In this document: one piece after another, positions 23,030-34,888 of the stretch
How the letters are laid out: every line of letters begins with the position of its first letter
How positions within the stretch are numbered: the stretch's first letter is position 1
From: Filosporella fistucella
Taxonomy: Eukaryota; Ascomycota; Leotiomycetes; Helotiales
Direction of reading: 5' to 3'
DNA length: 64,000 nucleotides
NCBI GenBank assembly: GCA_030077755.1
Contig: JAQJZZ010000014.1
Span: forward strand, 620,001-684,000
The notes under the pieces: model-generated
Databases searched by the model: none
What the model was told of the DNA's origin: nothing
What the model saw: only the letters and a program-made list of their open reading frames with translations
Program-made: the position numbers and the translations under genes

Positions 23030-26008
23030 ATGCTTGCTCGCCATGGATCCCAATTGGGAGCCAATTGCACGAAGCGGCCCACCGTAGCCGCGAAGGGCTT
23101 CTTTTCGCTCTTTTACCAGTGGTCGAAGCTTGAATGCACAAGATTCAATAGTAAGTGATGACGGAATAGTTCTAGGTAGGATTGAATTGACTTCTACGCA
23201 GCCACCGATCACTGCCCTGAATACATAGACGCGAAAGAATATTACACCAAGAGACGGTCACTCCGTCATCATGTCAAGGCATCTAGGCAAGCGACAAGGC
23301 TGAAGGGAAAAGAGCAATTGAGGAGATGGAATGAACAGGTGGAAGCTGTAAAATCTGGGGAGCATTCTTCTGTAGTATCTGCTCTCGGGAAAGAAGGTAT
23401 GAGGTCGCTCTCCATTGCACTAAAGCGTGCAAAAGGGAGCGATGGAATACGACAACGAACGATAGGGAAGATCTCATATAAAAAACTTCAGGATTATCCC
23501 CATCAAGACCGTGCGACAGCAGCCAGCCCGGCGCCACTGCCAGAACCAGAGGAGATCTTGGGAGGCACTGGAACGAGACCAAAAGGTTTACGGGATATTC
23601 AAGATACAAGGGAGACTCAGGATACACGGGAAACCCAGACCACGGAGAATAGACATGTAGAGCAGAAACGGGATGGCGAGCAAAAATCGGAAAATTTGTT
23701 CCCTATTTTCGAGAACGGAAGCACTAGGAAGAGAGAACCTACTGGGAAATATGCTTCTAAAATTCCCAATCAGCTTCGATACATGATGAGGGCTATCCCT
23801 CAACCAGTAGTTGTTCTTACCACTGGCGAGGCACCTCCCAGGACCTTACAACAGGCAGCAGAAAGGTTTCCATTTCGAGGGATGACTCTGTCGTCTTTTA
23901 CGACTCTCACACTTACTCCTGTACCTATGATTACTTTCAATATTCGAACCCCCTCACATACCCACGATGCGATAATTCGCTCTCGGCAATTTTATATACA
24001 CTTGCTGGTGGATTCGGAGAGGGGTGCAAAAATTGCTACCGGGTTCTCGCAGCTCGACAGCGTCCGCCCGTTCCAAAAAGAGGCAGAATCATATACCGTT
24101 GAAGAAGTAGACATTTTGGAAGAGGACAAAATCATCTTGACATTACCAAAGCTTAAAAGTGTAGGTGTCCTGGGCATACTGCGATGCGAGATTTTACCGC
24201 TTGCCACGATGCCTGGAGTTCTGGGAGGCTCCATGGTAGCTGGTGATCATCGTATGATGGTAGCCAGGGTACTGGAGATAGAAGCAGGACCTGGCGAGGA
24301 GGACTACCCAAATCTGAGTACAATGGGGCTGGCATATGCACATGGGAAATATATCAGAGGAAAGTCGCCACGGGTTAACCTGTTGTCGGGCTATTCGGGA
24401 CCTCTTTACAAAAATAGTCGGAAAAATCAATTGACAGAAGATCCCGAATCACAACCAAATGACAACCTAACTGAAGCTTCTCAGGCATCGGGAAATGGAT
24501 CGAATTTGTTGAGAGACAGGCGTTTGAAACTAGCTGAGTGGTGGTCACGAAAGCATCCAAATCAAGAAATGGAAGCTGACAAAGACCTCCACGATTATCA
24601 TGGCTCTTCTAGCAAATCTGTTACTAGAAGTGCAAATCTTCCTTATGAAGGAAACATGCCTGTCAAGAAGCCCAGCTTCTATAGGCCTTTGCTGGCGGGA
24701 GAACCACCGACCGAGGATTCTCAGACTAATGCCCTAGCTCAGGAGTCAAAATTATCTGTCGATGAACAAGGAGACAAAAGCAAGAATGAGCCCGTCAGCA
24801 TCTTGACGTCAGATGCTGCCCAAAGGAAGGACATCGACACCAGTGATTCCGTTCACAGGGCGGACATGCCAACCAAGATTCCCCAAATCAGGCTATTGAA
24901 CGAGACCGAAGCAGCGATCGTCAAGTCGCTTCCCCCTAGAGATCCACTAAGAGCGGCAACATTACCCTACAAGAAGACCAAAAGTCTCACAATAAAAGGC
25001 GAAGTTTTCAAGGCAGAAACTCCAAAAGAGAAACTTGCAAGCCAAGATGATGTAAAGGAGGCAGAATCACCCAAAAAGGATCTCGAAAGCGAAGAGCCAC
25101 ACAACAAGGTAGAACCACATACGAAGAGGGTCAAATCTAATTCTTCACAAGATGAGACGCCACAAACTCTGGCCTCACAGCTCAGTCTCTTAAGAGCTAG
25201 CACTTCGCAAATTCCCTTGTCTCAATCTGGTTCACAGAAAACTGAACTCAACGATCGGTACATATATTGGAAAGATAAAAAAACAAAGTTGCGAAACAAG
25301 AGTAACACCTTAGTCAGCACCGACCTAGTGAATTATTACCTTGCCGGACCAATGCTCCGAAAAGGCGAGAAAATCGGGCCTTTGTTACTACCTTTTCTTG
25401 CTTCGAAGGTCAAAGATGAAACTGTAGGGTTTGATCCTGGAGCTCATTTCATTGCATCGAGAGAGGAGAAAGATGCCGCGACAGAGAAAGCCAGAGCAAA
25501 GATAACTGAAACCAAGAAGTGGCAGATGAAAGCTAAGAGAACAGCAAGATCGTTAAGGCAGCCAGTCCTTGATGCTCGGATGGGTGAATGGGGAAGAAAA
25601 GCTTTGGACGACGTCAAGGAAATGGCATTGAAAGTCAAAAGCGGTGCAGATTTCCTCCGTCTGTCAGAGTTGCAAGATGAGCTCCTCAAGATTGTTAAAT
25701 GGCGGCGAAGGCAACTTATACGAAGCATACTAAGTGTACCAGGGAGAAAAACTCGGTCTAGGATAAGGAGCAGAAAATGGCTCGTGAGATCAGTTCCCAG
25801 ACGGAGGGTGAAACCCACAGCTATCAATAAAGGGGGGGGAATCGCTGAAGATCCAGAAGAGCAGAAGAGATTGATGATAGAAAAGTATAATAGGAAGGCC
25901 GAAGAAACTAGGGAGAGAATTGGAAGAGGCGTCATCCCGGTAAACAAACTTCTGACGCAGGTGGGCGCGCCTATCAATCCTTTAGCTAATGGAACAACGA
26001 AACTTTGA
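23030..26008 (+). CDS. long flavin-reductase-like domain protein, probably mitochondrial
   Basis: Exons 23030..23150 and 23202..26008, joined by a GTAAGT...CAG intron in phase, give 975 aa. The first ATG of the frame starts a basic leader (MLARHGSQLGANCTKRP) suited to mitochondrial import. Residues ~240-415 match the FMN-binding split-barrel flavin reductase fold: FRGMTLSSFTTLTLTPVPMI, then FNIRTPSHTHDAI, RQFYIHLL and the GVLGILRCEILP strand. The rest is unusual: ~500 charged, low-complexity residues, then a conserved-looking Arg/Lys-rich helical C-terminus (KWRRRQLIRSILSVPG). Family members are usually ~200-300 aa, so the tail may bind RNA or ribosomes; that is inference. The divergent neighbour is a mitoribosomal gene. 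Confidence 0.78.
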
Positions 26009-26452
26009 GGGGATGGGATTGTACAAATATTCTTGTATCATAGTGTACAAATTTGTGTTTGGGGAGTCGGGATAGACACCCTGAGGATATTGAATATATA
26101 CTGAGTATTCATGCGCTGTACGATTTGCTCTGAATTTTAACAATATCCCCAGCAAGTGCCGTTTGCATGTTCATCCGAATTTGTCTAACCATTTGACATG
26201 AGATGAATAGGGATTGTTGAGAAGGAATGGAAGGGAGTCTGAATCACGTGCATCAAAAATGGTCTGGCTGTGCATGAATTCTAAGCTTCAGTGGCATGGG
26301 AAAGCCTCACGAGCAGCCCTGTCTGAACAGCCACACTCAGCCGCAGTGAAATAAATATACACGCTTCGTGTCAACGTCAACCTTTTATTCAAACTCTCTC
26401 ACTTATTATCATACCTACCTCAAACGAGTAACCTCCCTCAAAAATCCCAGGA
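26009..26452. other. intergenic region
   Basis: 3' flank of the flavin-reductase-domain gene and promoter of the membrane protein gene. A TATA-like AAATAAATATAC lies at about 26348. No gene was seen. Confidence 0.45.
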
Positions 26453-27649
26453 ATGACACTTTCTTTCCCCAAAATGGGACCTGATCTCTGTCCCCTCGAG
26501 GGCCGTCGCACGACAACTGAGCTGTGGGTAAAACTAGCTGTTGTACATTTCACCACTATAAGTGCATTCTGTCATCTCTTGAGTCTCCGAAGAGAGCCAT
26601 TTCTGAGTTGGAAATTCTTGTTCTATATCCTATGGCCTCCAGTTATGCTTATTCAATACGCACTTGCTATATTTGTGCTTCTGCTCGTTGCGTTGTCATG
26701 GATTATTTTTGGGGTGTCTGATAAGAGGATAAAATTATGGATTGCGATCAAGATGTTTTTCGCCAAGGTGCCGAGGGAGAATGGGGGAAATTATACGATT
26801 CTGCCGACGGGAGAACCGGTGCCTGGCAGGACTTGTTCGTGGAAGGTCAGGAAATTCGACTCAGCTGCGAAGAGAATCGGAAGAATTGTTCTGACGATGG
26901 GATTTCTGACCCAGTCTGTTGGGACGATATATATTTACCGACGACGAGTAGCTCAGGGAGCAGATACATTGGCAGACAGACGAATCGCTGAACTTGGATC
27001 TACTGGATTGCTTATCGGACTATTCACGCTTCTGATTCTCCTGAAGATCCCACCTTTTGCTTCCACAGCTCCAGAGCTCCAAGGCGACGAAGACGGCATT
27101 AATGTTGCTATGATCTATCTCCGGGACACTATCGCTGGTCCTTTTTCCTATGGGCGCCTGGATGACAGGTATATCTCATCTCTGGTATACAATGGAATGA
27201 TCTCGCTGCCAGTTCTATCACTCCACCCCAACACCGTGGGATTCGTGAAATCCATGGCTCCAACATTTGATAGGTCTGACTTGGTCACAATCTTGTATAT
27301 CTTCGCATTCTATGGTATCTTGTCAGCCGTAGCAAGCTTAATATTCTTGCTGATACAACGACTGAGAAGCGCGTCTTGGACCAAGGCCCTACTCTGGTGG
27401 CAATGGATATTGATTCCCTGTGCTGCATTTATTCTACCCACCTTTTTCACTATTATGTCATCTACAGCATTTGCTTTGATGTGTCCTTTCACAATCTACT
27501 TCAGCTTTCTTGTTACCATAGGCTTGTCGATCAGTAATTTTGTCAGCATTGGGATAGAAGTCCAGCGAGTTGCGTTTTGGCCTACGGATATCATTTGTCC
27601 CCAACTCTGGACAGATCCTCAGGCGAGTTGGATCTGGATGCTTGCCTGA
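26453..27649 (+). CDS. polytopic membrane protein, unknown
   Basis: A single exon of 398 aa from an ATG at 26453. About eight hydrophobic segments are visible, for example FLFYILWPPVMLIQYALAIF, FVLLLVALSWIIFGV, STGLLIGLFTLLILLKIP, LVTILYIFAFYGILSAVASL, IPCAAFILPTFFTIMSSTAF and CPFTIYFSFLVTIGLSIS. A polar loop of about 65 residues (~105-165) lies after the second or third. No transporter signature or catalytic motif was recognised. It resembles the lineage-expanded integral membrane proteins of Leotiomycetes. Function unknown. Confidence 0.75.
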   Translation: MTLSFPKMGPDLCPLEGRRTTTELWVKLAVVHFTTISAFCHLLSLRREPFLSWKFLFYILWPPVMLIQYALAIFVLLLVALSWIIFGVSDKRIKLWIAIKMFFAKVPRENGGNYTILPTGEPVPGRTCSWKVRKFDSAAKRIGRIVLTMGFLTQSVGTIYIYRRRVAQGADTLADRRIAELGSTGLLIGLFTLLILLKIPPFASTAPELQGDEDGINVAMIYLRDTIAGPFSYGRLDDRYISSLVYNGMISLPVLSLHPNTVGFVKSMAPTFDRSDLVTILYIFAFYGILSAVASLIFLLIQRLRSASWTKALLWWQWILIPCAAFILPTFFTIMSSTAFALMCPFTIYFSFLVTIGLSISNFVSIGIEVQRVAFWPTDIICPQLWTDPQASWIWMLA

Positions 27650-27742
27650 ACGGGAATTTTGAGGGGTGGATGATTGAATCAGAGATCGGGCTTCGGTATT
27701 CTCGGAATGATTTAGGACGTTCAGAGCAACCGAAGTATATCC

Positions 27743-28649
27743 ATGATCGCAGTATTGCCGAATGACTTGAGCGTTTTCTGGGTTCTGGTAAGGAATCTTG
27801 CAGCACCAGGCACTTACCCAGTCACATTGATAAAGTGGTTGGGACATCCTAGGAAACATAAAGAAACCCTCCACAGCAGCAAGATTGCTTTTTTGAAACA
27901 ACTTTCTTCACGACAACTACAACCTCGAGCATTTGTACATACTTCGAGATCTCAACAGATTACAAAGCAAACTGATACATACAACTCACCCGGCATATAT
28001 GTCAACCATACGAGTGGCGAATCCTCAAAGGGCTCGAAGATCTTCCACGAACCATCTGTGGTGACGGTCCAAGATGTCGAGAACGATGGCTTAGACGGTT
28101 AATCAGGCACTCAGAGTATCGATGAGCTTCTTCCAACTCTCGCACAACGGGGGCACCTGCTAGAATATCAGGGTCCATCTGATCAAGATGAGGAAGCAAC
28201 GCACAGCGAGCTTGGCGATGGCAGTGATGAAGACGGTGACACATACGAAAGAGATGATAGAATTCCACCTCCTTTTTAGTTCGAGCAGCAATGGCAACCA
28301 AGACCCGTAGTACCTTTGGAGGATAGGGATGAATTCCAATGGGTGCATCATCCAATCGTGGAAGTGCCCTTCGGAGAAGATTTGTGGCGCCGATGTCTCT
28401 GCGGATGCGGTTATACCCACATCAAAATACTCAACCATCCTGATTCGCCCTATGAAGGCATGGCAATATTTACATGGCAACGGGTGGGGGGAGGTGCCAT
28501 GTGATATAGGTCCAGACAGCTCCAAGGAAAAATATATGGATAGGGTGAAAGATGAGCCGGGACTATATCAATGGCCATGTGGGTGCAGAGGATTCAAAAT
28601 CTCTGCTCCGCCAGTCCTAGGCGAGGACGAGACGGTACCTCAATACTGA
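27743..28649 (+). pseudogene. decayed gene with in-frame stops and a frameshift
   Basis: One reading frame carries protein-like sequence across ~750 bp (SIDELLPTLAQRGHLLEYQG, EFQWVHHPIVEVPFGEDLWR, RCLCGCGYTHIKILNHPDSP). It is interrupted by TAA at 28100-28102 and TAG at 28277-28279. After about 28480 the coding-like frame shifts, continuing KYMDRVKDEPGLYQWPCGCR. The first stop could lie in an intron (GTGACG...CAG, phase 0), but I found no in-phase intron for the TAG or the frameshift. CAG-to-TAG would be a C-to-T change. The product is a Cys-containing protein I do not recognise. A sequencing error is an alternative. Confidence 0.5.
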
Positions 28650-29575
28650 ACTTCAGGGGGGTGGCTAACTGCTGATGCTGTTTGGTGTATTTCCACTAGT
28701 TTCGCAACGCTCGTCGGATTTGTAACTAATTACGAAGATCCTTACCATCCTGCTCATTAAAACATGGAACAGTATTCCGTGGTTCTGCTGGCGTGAATAA
28801 TGAAGCAATGGGGAAGAAATAAGCGTGGAGGAGTGAACATGCTTGCTTGATATCCATGGTGCACGTGGAAGGACATCTTTATTTTGTATTCAAGAATAAC
28901 AGCTACAAAACCTCGATGGTCCAGGAAATACCTGGCAAAATTTCTACTCCTTATTCTCCCTTTTCTATTTCGAACTATATCCCTCGGTGTTTCTAATCGG
29001 AATTACTCTCACACTCTCGCAACCTCATTCTCCCAACTGTATAAACTTGGTCCGAAAGGTCTGTCGGACGACGCCAGAGTCTGGATCAATTCATGTCTAA
29101 GAAAAATAGTGACACTTCCAATGTGCCTGATAATTGCCATTTTCACTCCTCGTCTATCTGCCATAAGCAAAATGAGGCAACGAATCGTAATCCCGTCCTC
29201 AAACAATCTTCCTCGCCGATTCTTATTGCATTTCAGATTTCAGACGGGGTGTTCGAAATTGTTATGGAATACCGTCGATGTCAATCTGCAAATGGGGAAA
29301 TATTCCAAGGTCATGATGCATGCCTATTCTCCATCTTTTCGACATGTGAAACTTGTGAGACTTGTGCTACCTTACAATATCGCCCATGTGATAGAGGAAT
29401 TCCTGAGTGAGAGCATTAAGAAAATACGACAACGCAGAAAAGAGTAACGAGTAACTTGAGCGCGAAGAGATCCGATGAGACATCAACACTTACCTCCGTA
29501 AAGTTGGGGAGGGTAGAATACAGGAGGCGGTTGTCATAGTCTAACCTCGTACCTTATCTGCAGACTGGAGCTCGG
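28650..29575. other. intergenic region
   Basis: An open frame at 28884..29447 lacks an early ATG, has no family features and an unlikely composition, so it is not called. No repeat was seen. Confidence 0.4.
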
Positions 29576-30766
29576 ATGGAAAGAACGACTCGACGCGTTT
29601 CCCAGCAACCATCACTTTTACCCCGCCATCATGAATCAATCAACATCAACTCCACCACCCTCAAATCCGTGAACAAAATGGCAGATACATCTGCGGATAA
29701 ATCATCACCTTCACAACCGACTTTTCATCTTTTCAAAGGCTTTCCTGTCGAAATCAGATTGTTGATATGGAAATTCGCGTTGCCCGGACCCCGCATTGTC
29801 CATTTAAGATACCTCGATCTCAAGGAGCGACAAACAGAAGCAGCAGAGGATGACAATGCCAGTGACGTTGATTCTCTGGGAGAATTGACATCTCGAACGA
29901 GGATCCGCAGTGAAAATGGAGAGGGCAGTGAGGTCGAATTCAGAGATAGCCAAGGAGGGACAAATACCAACTCAAACATCGACTCCAAATTCCGAAGAGG
30001 CTTTCGAAGTTCTTGCCCACCGCCTGTCCTCATCTACGTCTGTCGAGAGTCCTTCATGGTAGTGTGCGAAAATTACGACTGCATGTTTAGCACACCACAT
30101 GCTTTTGCGGAGACTTGGTTTGATTGCAAGAGAGATACTCTGTACCTGGATTGGGGTTGGGATCATCACCATCCATGGCGTCGAACGAATAATAGAAGAT
30201 TCAACCTCGAAAACTTTGTTGCGAACGAATTATCCCACGTACGATACCTTGCGATCTCTGACAGAATCAATTTTGACAACGGAGCCTTATCACACATTGT
30301 CACAGGCTGGGAGAGCTGCGAGCAATGGATTGCCAAGGCACTTCATTGGTTCCCAAATGTCCACACTATTACATTTTCAAGATTGGTTTTCAAGGACCGA
30401 GACATGATCGACCAGCCATCATCTTTCGCTAATCTCAAGTCGGTTTCTCAGAAAGTCTTAGAATGGGGACTTTGGAATGGTTATACAGACATGGATCCTG
30501 AGGTCGGCGAGTACAGCTTGATTGTAGTGCAGGAGCAGATCTTTCCGTTCTTTATTAATTTCCAAAGCCTGGATTGGGAGCGACTCAAGTACGTGGGACA
30601 GGATTCAAAGAATTTGCGCACGTTACCAAAGCTAGAATTCAAAATGTTCGTCACATCGGAGATGGAGCAAAGGATCAACATCATTGAGTCTGCATGGGCG
30701 GAAAGGAGACCTGACTGGGAATCAAGGCTTGGATGTATTTCGTCGAAGATTTTCTCTCCAGTGTAA
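29576..30766 (+). CDS. 2EXR-domain protein
   Basis: A single exon of 396 aa. The 2EXR signature begins near residue 50: FHLFKGFPVEIRLLIWKFAL, then PGPRIVHLRY. An acidic linker follows, then PPVLIYVCRESFMVVCENYD, which corresponds to the conserved hydrophobic/CRES segment of this family. 2EXR proteins are greatly expanded in Leotiomycetes and have no proven biochemical role. The ATG at 29576 is the first in frame; a second at 29678 (MADTSADK) could be the true start, because the domain begins well after it. No signal peptide or membrane helix. Confidence 0.85.
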   Translation: MERTTRRVSQQPSLLPRHHESININSTTLKSVNKMADTSADKSSPSQPTFHLFKGFPVEIRLLIWKFALPGPRIVHLRYLDLKERQTEAAEDDNASDVDSLGELTSRTRIRSENGEGSEVEFRDSQGGTNTNSNIDSKFRRGFRSSCPPPVLIYVCRESFMVVCENYDCMFSTPHAFAETWFDCKRDTLYLDWGWDHHHPWRRTNNRRFNLENFVANELSHVRYLAISDRINFDNGALSHIVTGWESCEQWIAKALHWFPNVHTITFSRLVFKDRDMIDQPSSFANLKSVSQKVLEWGLWNGYTDMDPEVGEYSLIVVQEQIFPFFINFQSLDWERLKYVGQDSKNLRTLPKLEFKMFVTSEMEQRINIIESAWAERRPDWESRLGCISSKIFSPV

Positions 30767-31030
30767 GCTGTAGGCTACAATTCGTTATGTTCTAGTGGAT
30801 AATGGTCCGGGCTTACTCTGTGCCTATATCTGGGATGGCCCCTACTCTTTCTGTCAAACATTGATGGTGCAGATTGATTCATTCGCATTCAAGAGGGAGC
30901 AGCCTTGCAAGGATATGTAGAATTGGCTGTGTGTGTGCTTTTAGGGCTAAGTTTGTGCATCAATTTGCATAGTTAATTAGTCAGTTAGTCAGGTTTATTT
31001 CTATTCACTATGGTTTTTTCTCAATTCCCT

Positions 31031-31986
31031 TCACGCTGACGATGCTCCCCCATCAACGCATATATCAGCTGCAGTTGTTCATGTCAGTATCGCTCACATC
31101 TCTCCGCAGGGGATTTCATACCTCCAGTCACATAGCTTGCATCGTCACTCATTAGGAATGCCATGACCTTCGCCACCTCCTCTGGTTTCCCCATTCTCTT
31201 CATCATGGTGCCCTCGGAAATGACCTTAGGATCAACCAATCCTTTCTTGACAGCTGCTTCGAAATTATCGCCACTTGCTATCGGGCCTCTGTTTGTCGTC
31301 AGCGCACGTATTTTCCCGAACTTCTCCCCAGAGCAGACTTGAAAATAGGGAAGAGGTTCACTTACGGCATTACACAATTGATCCTGATCCCGACACTCCC
31401 AAATTCCATCGCCGCCGTTTTCGTCAAACCTCTCATCCCCCACTTCGTCGTACTATATCCAGGCATTCCCTTCACGCCTCTCATCCCAGCTCCCGAACTC
31501 ACATTCACAATTGAACCACCAGGTCGAGTCAACACACGTAATTGTGCACGCTGACAGTACATAGTCCCATTCAGATTCACAGCTAGAGTTTGAGCCCAGT
31601 CATCATCCACGATATTTGATGAATTCGTCTCGGGCGTTCGTCGAGAGATGGCAGCTACATTCGCAGCGCCATCTAGACGACCGAATTCTTTCATTGCGGA
31701 AGATATCCATTCGTCTACTTCTTCTACTTTTGAGATGTCTACCCTTGGAGTTAAGACTTTGCCGGTGTATTTTTGTTCGTCCCTGGGAGTGTGAGTAAGA
31801 TTTTTTTTTTTTTTTTTTAGGTAGGGAGTGTGATTACAGTAATTCTTTGGTTTTTGCCAGTCCGTCTGTACTCACGTCACAGAGTGTGAGACCTGCTGCT
31901 CCGAGTTCTGCGCAGCGAAGAGCAGTTGCTCGTCCGATTCCTGAGCCACCGCCTGTAATAGCGTAGTATTTGCCTTGCATAGACAT
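31031..31986 (-). CDS. short-chain dehydrogenase/reductase (SDR)
   Basis: NAD(P)-dependent oxidoreductase of the classical SDR family, probably cytosolic. Exons 31986..31838, 31782..31366, 31288..31122 and 31068..31031 give 256 aa with every phase matching. Cofactor motif TGGGSGIG is at ~11-18, and an Asp after beta-2 (LTLCD) favours NAD(H). NVAA replaces the usual NNAG. The catalytic motifs are the NVSSGAG Ser and YSTTK Tyr/Lys. The last small exon supplies the typical DICVDGG C-terminus. Intron 1 contains an 18-base T run on the plus strand (31801..31818). The gene diverges from the P450 across ~1 kb. Substrate unknown. Confidence 0.93.
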
Positions 31987-32997
31987 TTTGAGGTGGATTT
32001 TATTCGAGAAGAGTGTGTAAGTGACAATGAACTAAGAGTTGCAATTGAGGATGTGAGATTTAAGTCTGTGGAATGGGATGGAGAGTAGCTGAATTCGAAG
32101 GAGTCTTGTGATTTGTGGAGGAATGAAAGTCTTCTATCCTTGCATCAACGAAAACACAAAGCATATGGCCATGTACATATATCTGAACCTCTCAATCACA
32201 ATTACATATGCACAATCCCGAACTCGAACACGATCGATACGAGTCTAGTAACGTCCCGAGCCGGCTTCGTTTCATACAAGACATTCAAGATTCCCCAATC
32301 TCTCCCTGAGCTCTCCCAAGAACCCATGACATCAATCTTCCTCGAGTAACACAACTTGGCTATATTTCACTTCTCGCCATATACCCACTGCTCATGCTCC
32401 TTCCTCTTCCTACCGAAGAGGGGAACCCAGCCTCCACTCGTTCTAAACCCGAGTACGAAAAAATGCCGAAAGATCGCCACAAATCTGGGGAAAGCCTCCA
32501 CCGGCACTTCACTGCCAACCAATTACCTCCCCTAAAAGCACAAGTAAGCGAACCCCCTTTCCACCCTCTAACAATCCGAAAATCTCGCGTCCTGATATCG
32601 TATTCGGATTCCTGTTTGAATACCTCGGTCCTGAAACGCGATGTTTGGATGAATGTAAAACCATATCTATATTTTGGGATCTATGTACAATATCTTGATC
32701 ATGATTGGTAGATACGTTGCGAAAGCTGTTGTCAAGCATACATGATGCGAAGATCTTCAATCGTCTGAACTTTGAAGATACCTAGACAGGAAAAGCATGT
32801 TTGACAGATCGTACTCGCGTTAGGTAGGTATCACCAAGTGGGGCATCCCCGATGATGTGCGTGTGAGTGCCATGTCTATATCAAGCAGATGATTTATTGG
32901 AAGTATACATATCTAGCTTTTTCCACTCCTTGGTTCCTCTTCATCTGATCTTTCTTCTCTAACTCTATCTCCAATCTGTCATTCTAACGACATCAAA
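31987..32997. other. divergent promoter region between SDR and P450
   Basis: About 1 kb with small open frames (32113..32349, 32394..32711) that lack support. It should hold both promoters, so co-regulation of the two oxidoreductases is possible. Confidence 0.45.
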
Positions 32998-34757
32998 ATG
33001 TCGGTCTCCGTTCTCCTGGATACATCTCTCCCTACTAAACTTGTGCTCGCGGGTCTATCGATCGCGTTATATACTCTCTTCACTCGTTTTCTATCTTCTC
33101 TCCGGCTTTCAAATGCGTTGAAGAAATATCCTATCGTGAATGAGAAATGGGATGCGGAAGCTAAACAAGCTTTTCATACCAATGCTTCTTCAATTCTTGC
33201 GAAAGGGGTGCAGATGGCAAAGGGAGGACCGTTTAGATTGAACGATAAGAGTACGCCGAGGTTGGTACTGCCGCCGAAATATATGGATGAGATCAAGAAT
33301 GATAAGAGATTGGACTTTCACGCTTTTGTGGGAAAGGTATGTTTTCTCGATTTGAGGATTAAGCTGGTGGTAAGAAGGGAGAGCTGACTTGAGTAGGAAT
33401 TCTTTTCGACATATCCAGGATTCGATGCGTTTAGTACGAGTGTCAATCAGACTATTTTTCAAGATGCTGTGAGGACGCAATTGACGCAGGCGCTTGGTAA
33501 GTCCATTTTCGAGCGAAAAGACTGAGAGAGGTATCTAACGGTGATGAAGCACTCACTATCGAACCAATTGCCAAAGAAACACCCAATACACTGAAACTCG
33601 TCTACGGAGATGCACCTGGTCTGTCTTTCCTCAACCCATTCATCATTCAAAAAAAAAAAAAAAACTGACCAACTCCAGACTGGAAAGAAACCGTCCTAAC
33701 CCCTGCCCTCCTAAAATCCATCGCCCGTCTCACAGCCCTCATCTTCCTCGGTCCAAAGTTCATGAACAATCCAGAATGGCAACACATCTCAGTAATGTAC
33801 ACCGTGGACGCCTTCATGGCGGCCAAAGCGCTCAACAGCTGGCCAGCCCCTCTCCGTCCTCTAGTCCACTGGTTCCTCCCCGAATGTCGCAAGATCCGCT
33901 CGGAAGTGAAACTCGCCCGCGCACTTATCACTCCAGAGGTAGAAAGAAGAAGGAAAGAATTACAGGGCAGAGAGGGAGAAAAGAGGAAAGTGCTGGATAG
34001 TGTGGATTGGTTTACTGCGTCTGCGAAAGGACAGGATTTCGATTACGCGAATGCGGAATTGAGTCTGGCGATGGCGAGTATACATACCACGACCAATACC
34101 CTCGGATTCGCGATGTGGGATCTGGTCGAGAATCCGGAGTATATCCCGCTTTTGAGAGAGGAGATTAAGGAGGTGTATGAGAGGGAAGGGAAGTGGGAGA
34201 AGAGTACGTTGTTTAAGTTGAGATTGATGGATAGTGTGTTGAAAGAGAGCATGAGGTTACATCCGCATAGTTTGAGTAAGTACCCCAATGTGAAAAATGT
34301 GTATGAATTCTGACTGAGAGGAATAGTCAATATGCATCGCCAAGCTAAGGAAGACATTACCATCAGCGACGGCATCACGATACCCAAAGACGCTTTCATC
34401 AGCGTCGGTCCAGTTCTTATGAAAGACTCGTCTGTCTTCCCTGAAGCGGATAAATTCAACGGCCATCGATTCTTGAAACTCCGTAACGAGCCTGGAAACG
34501 AGAATAAACACCAGTTCGTGACTACAAGTGCCGAATGCAGTGTCTTCGGACATGGAAGCCACGCCTGCCCTGGCCGTTTCTTCGCATCGAATGAATTGAA
34601 ATTGTTGTTGTCGCATATGTTGATGTATTATGATTGGAAGCTGCCAGAAGGACAGACCAAGGTGCAGCACATCATCAATGGTGTTGGTTCGAGCCCGAAT
34701 TCGAGACAGAGTATTCTGTTCAAGAGTCGGAAACCGGAGGTGGAAGTCAGTGCTTAA
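32998..34757 (+). CDS. cytochrome P450 monooxygenase
   Basis: ER-anchored heme-thiolate monooxygenase. Five exons, 32998..33336, 33397..33496, 33550..33618, 33679..34275 and 34327..34757, give 511 aa; all phases agree. An N-terminal anchor (LVLAGLSIALYTLFTRFL) precedes the catalytic domain. The I-helix is AMASIHTTTNTLGF, the K-helix ExxR is KESMR, and the heme loop is FGHGSHACPGRFFASNE with the ligand at Cys ~449. The FHAFVGKEFFSTYPGF region resembles fungal CYP68/CYP503-like enzymes of secondary metabolism, but the family number is tentative. The third intron holds an A16 run. No terpene, polyketide or peptide synthase lies in the window. Confidence 0.94.
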
Positions 34758-34888
34758 GTTATCAGCGATGAATCGACTGTTTTGGGTAATGGGATTGAAG
34801 GAGGTGAATAGTAACATAGAATGTATATATCTGAATCCAATGACACGAAACGATTTTGTTAACAAAATTGATTATTATATTGCTCATG

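Noticed and set aside
28884..29447. 187-codon open frame
   Set aside because: No early ATG, no domain, and composition unlike coding sequence of the neighbours.
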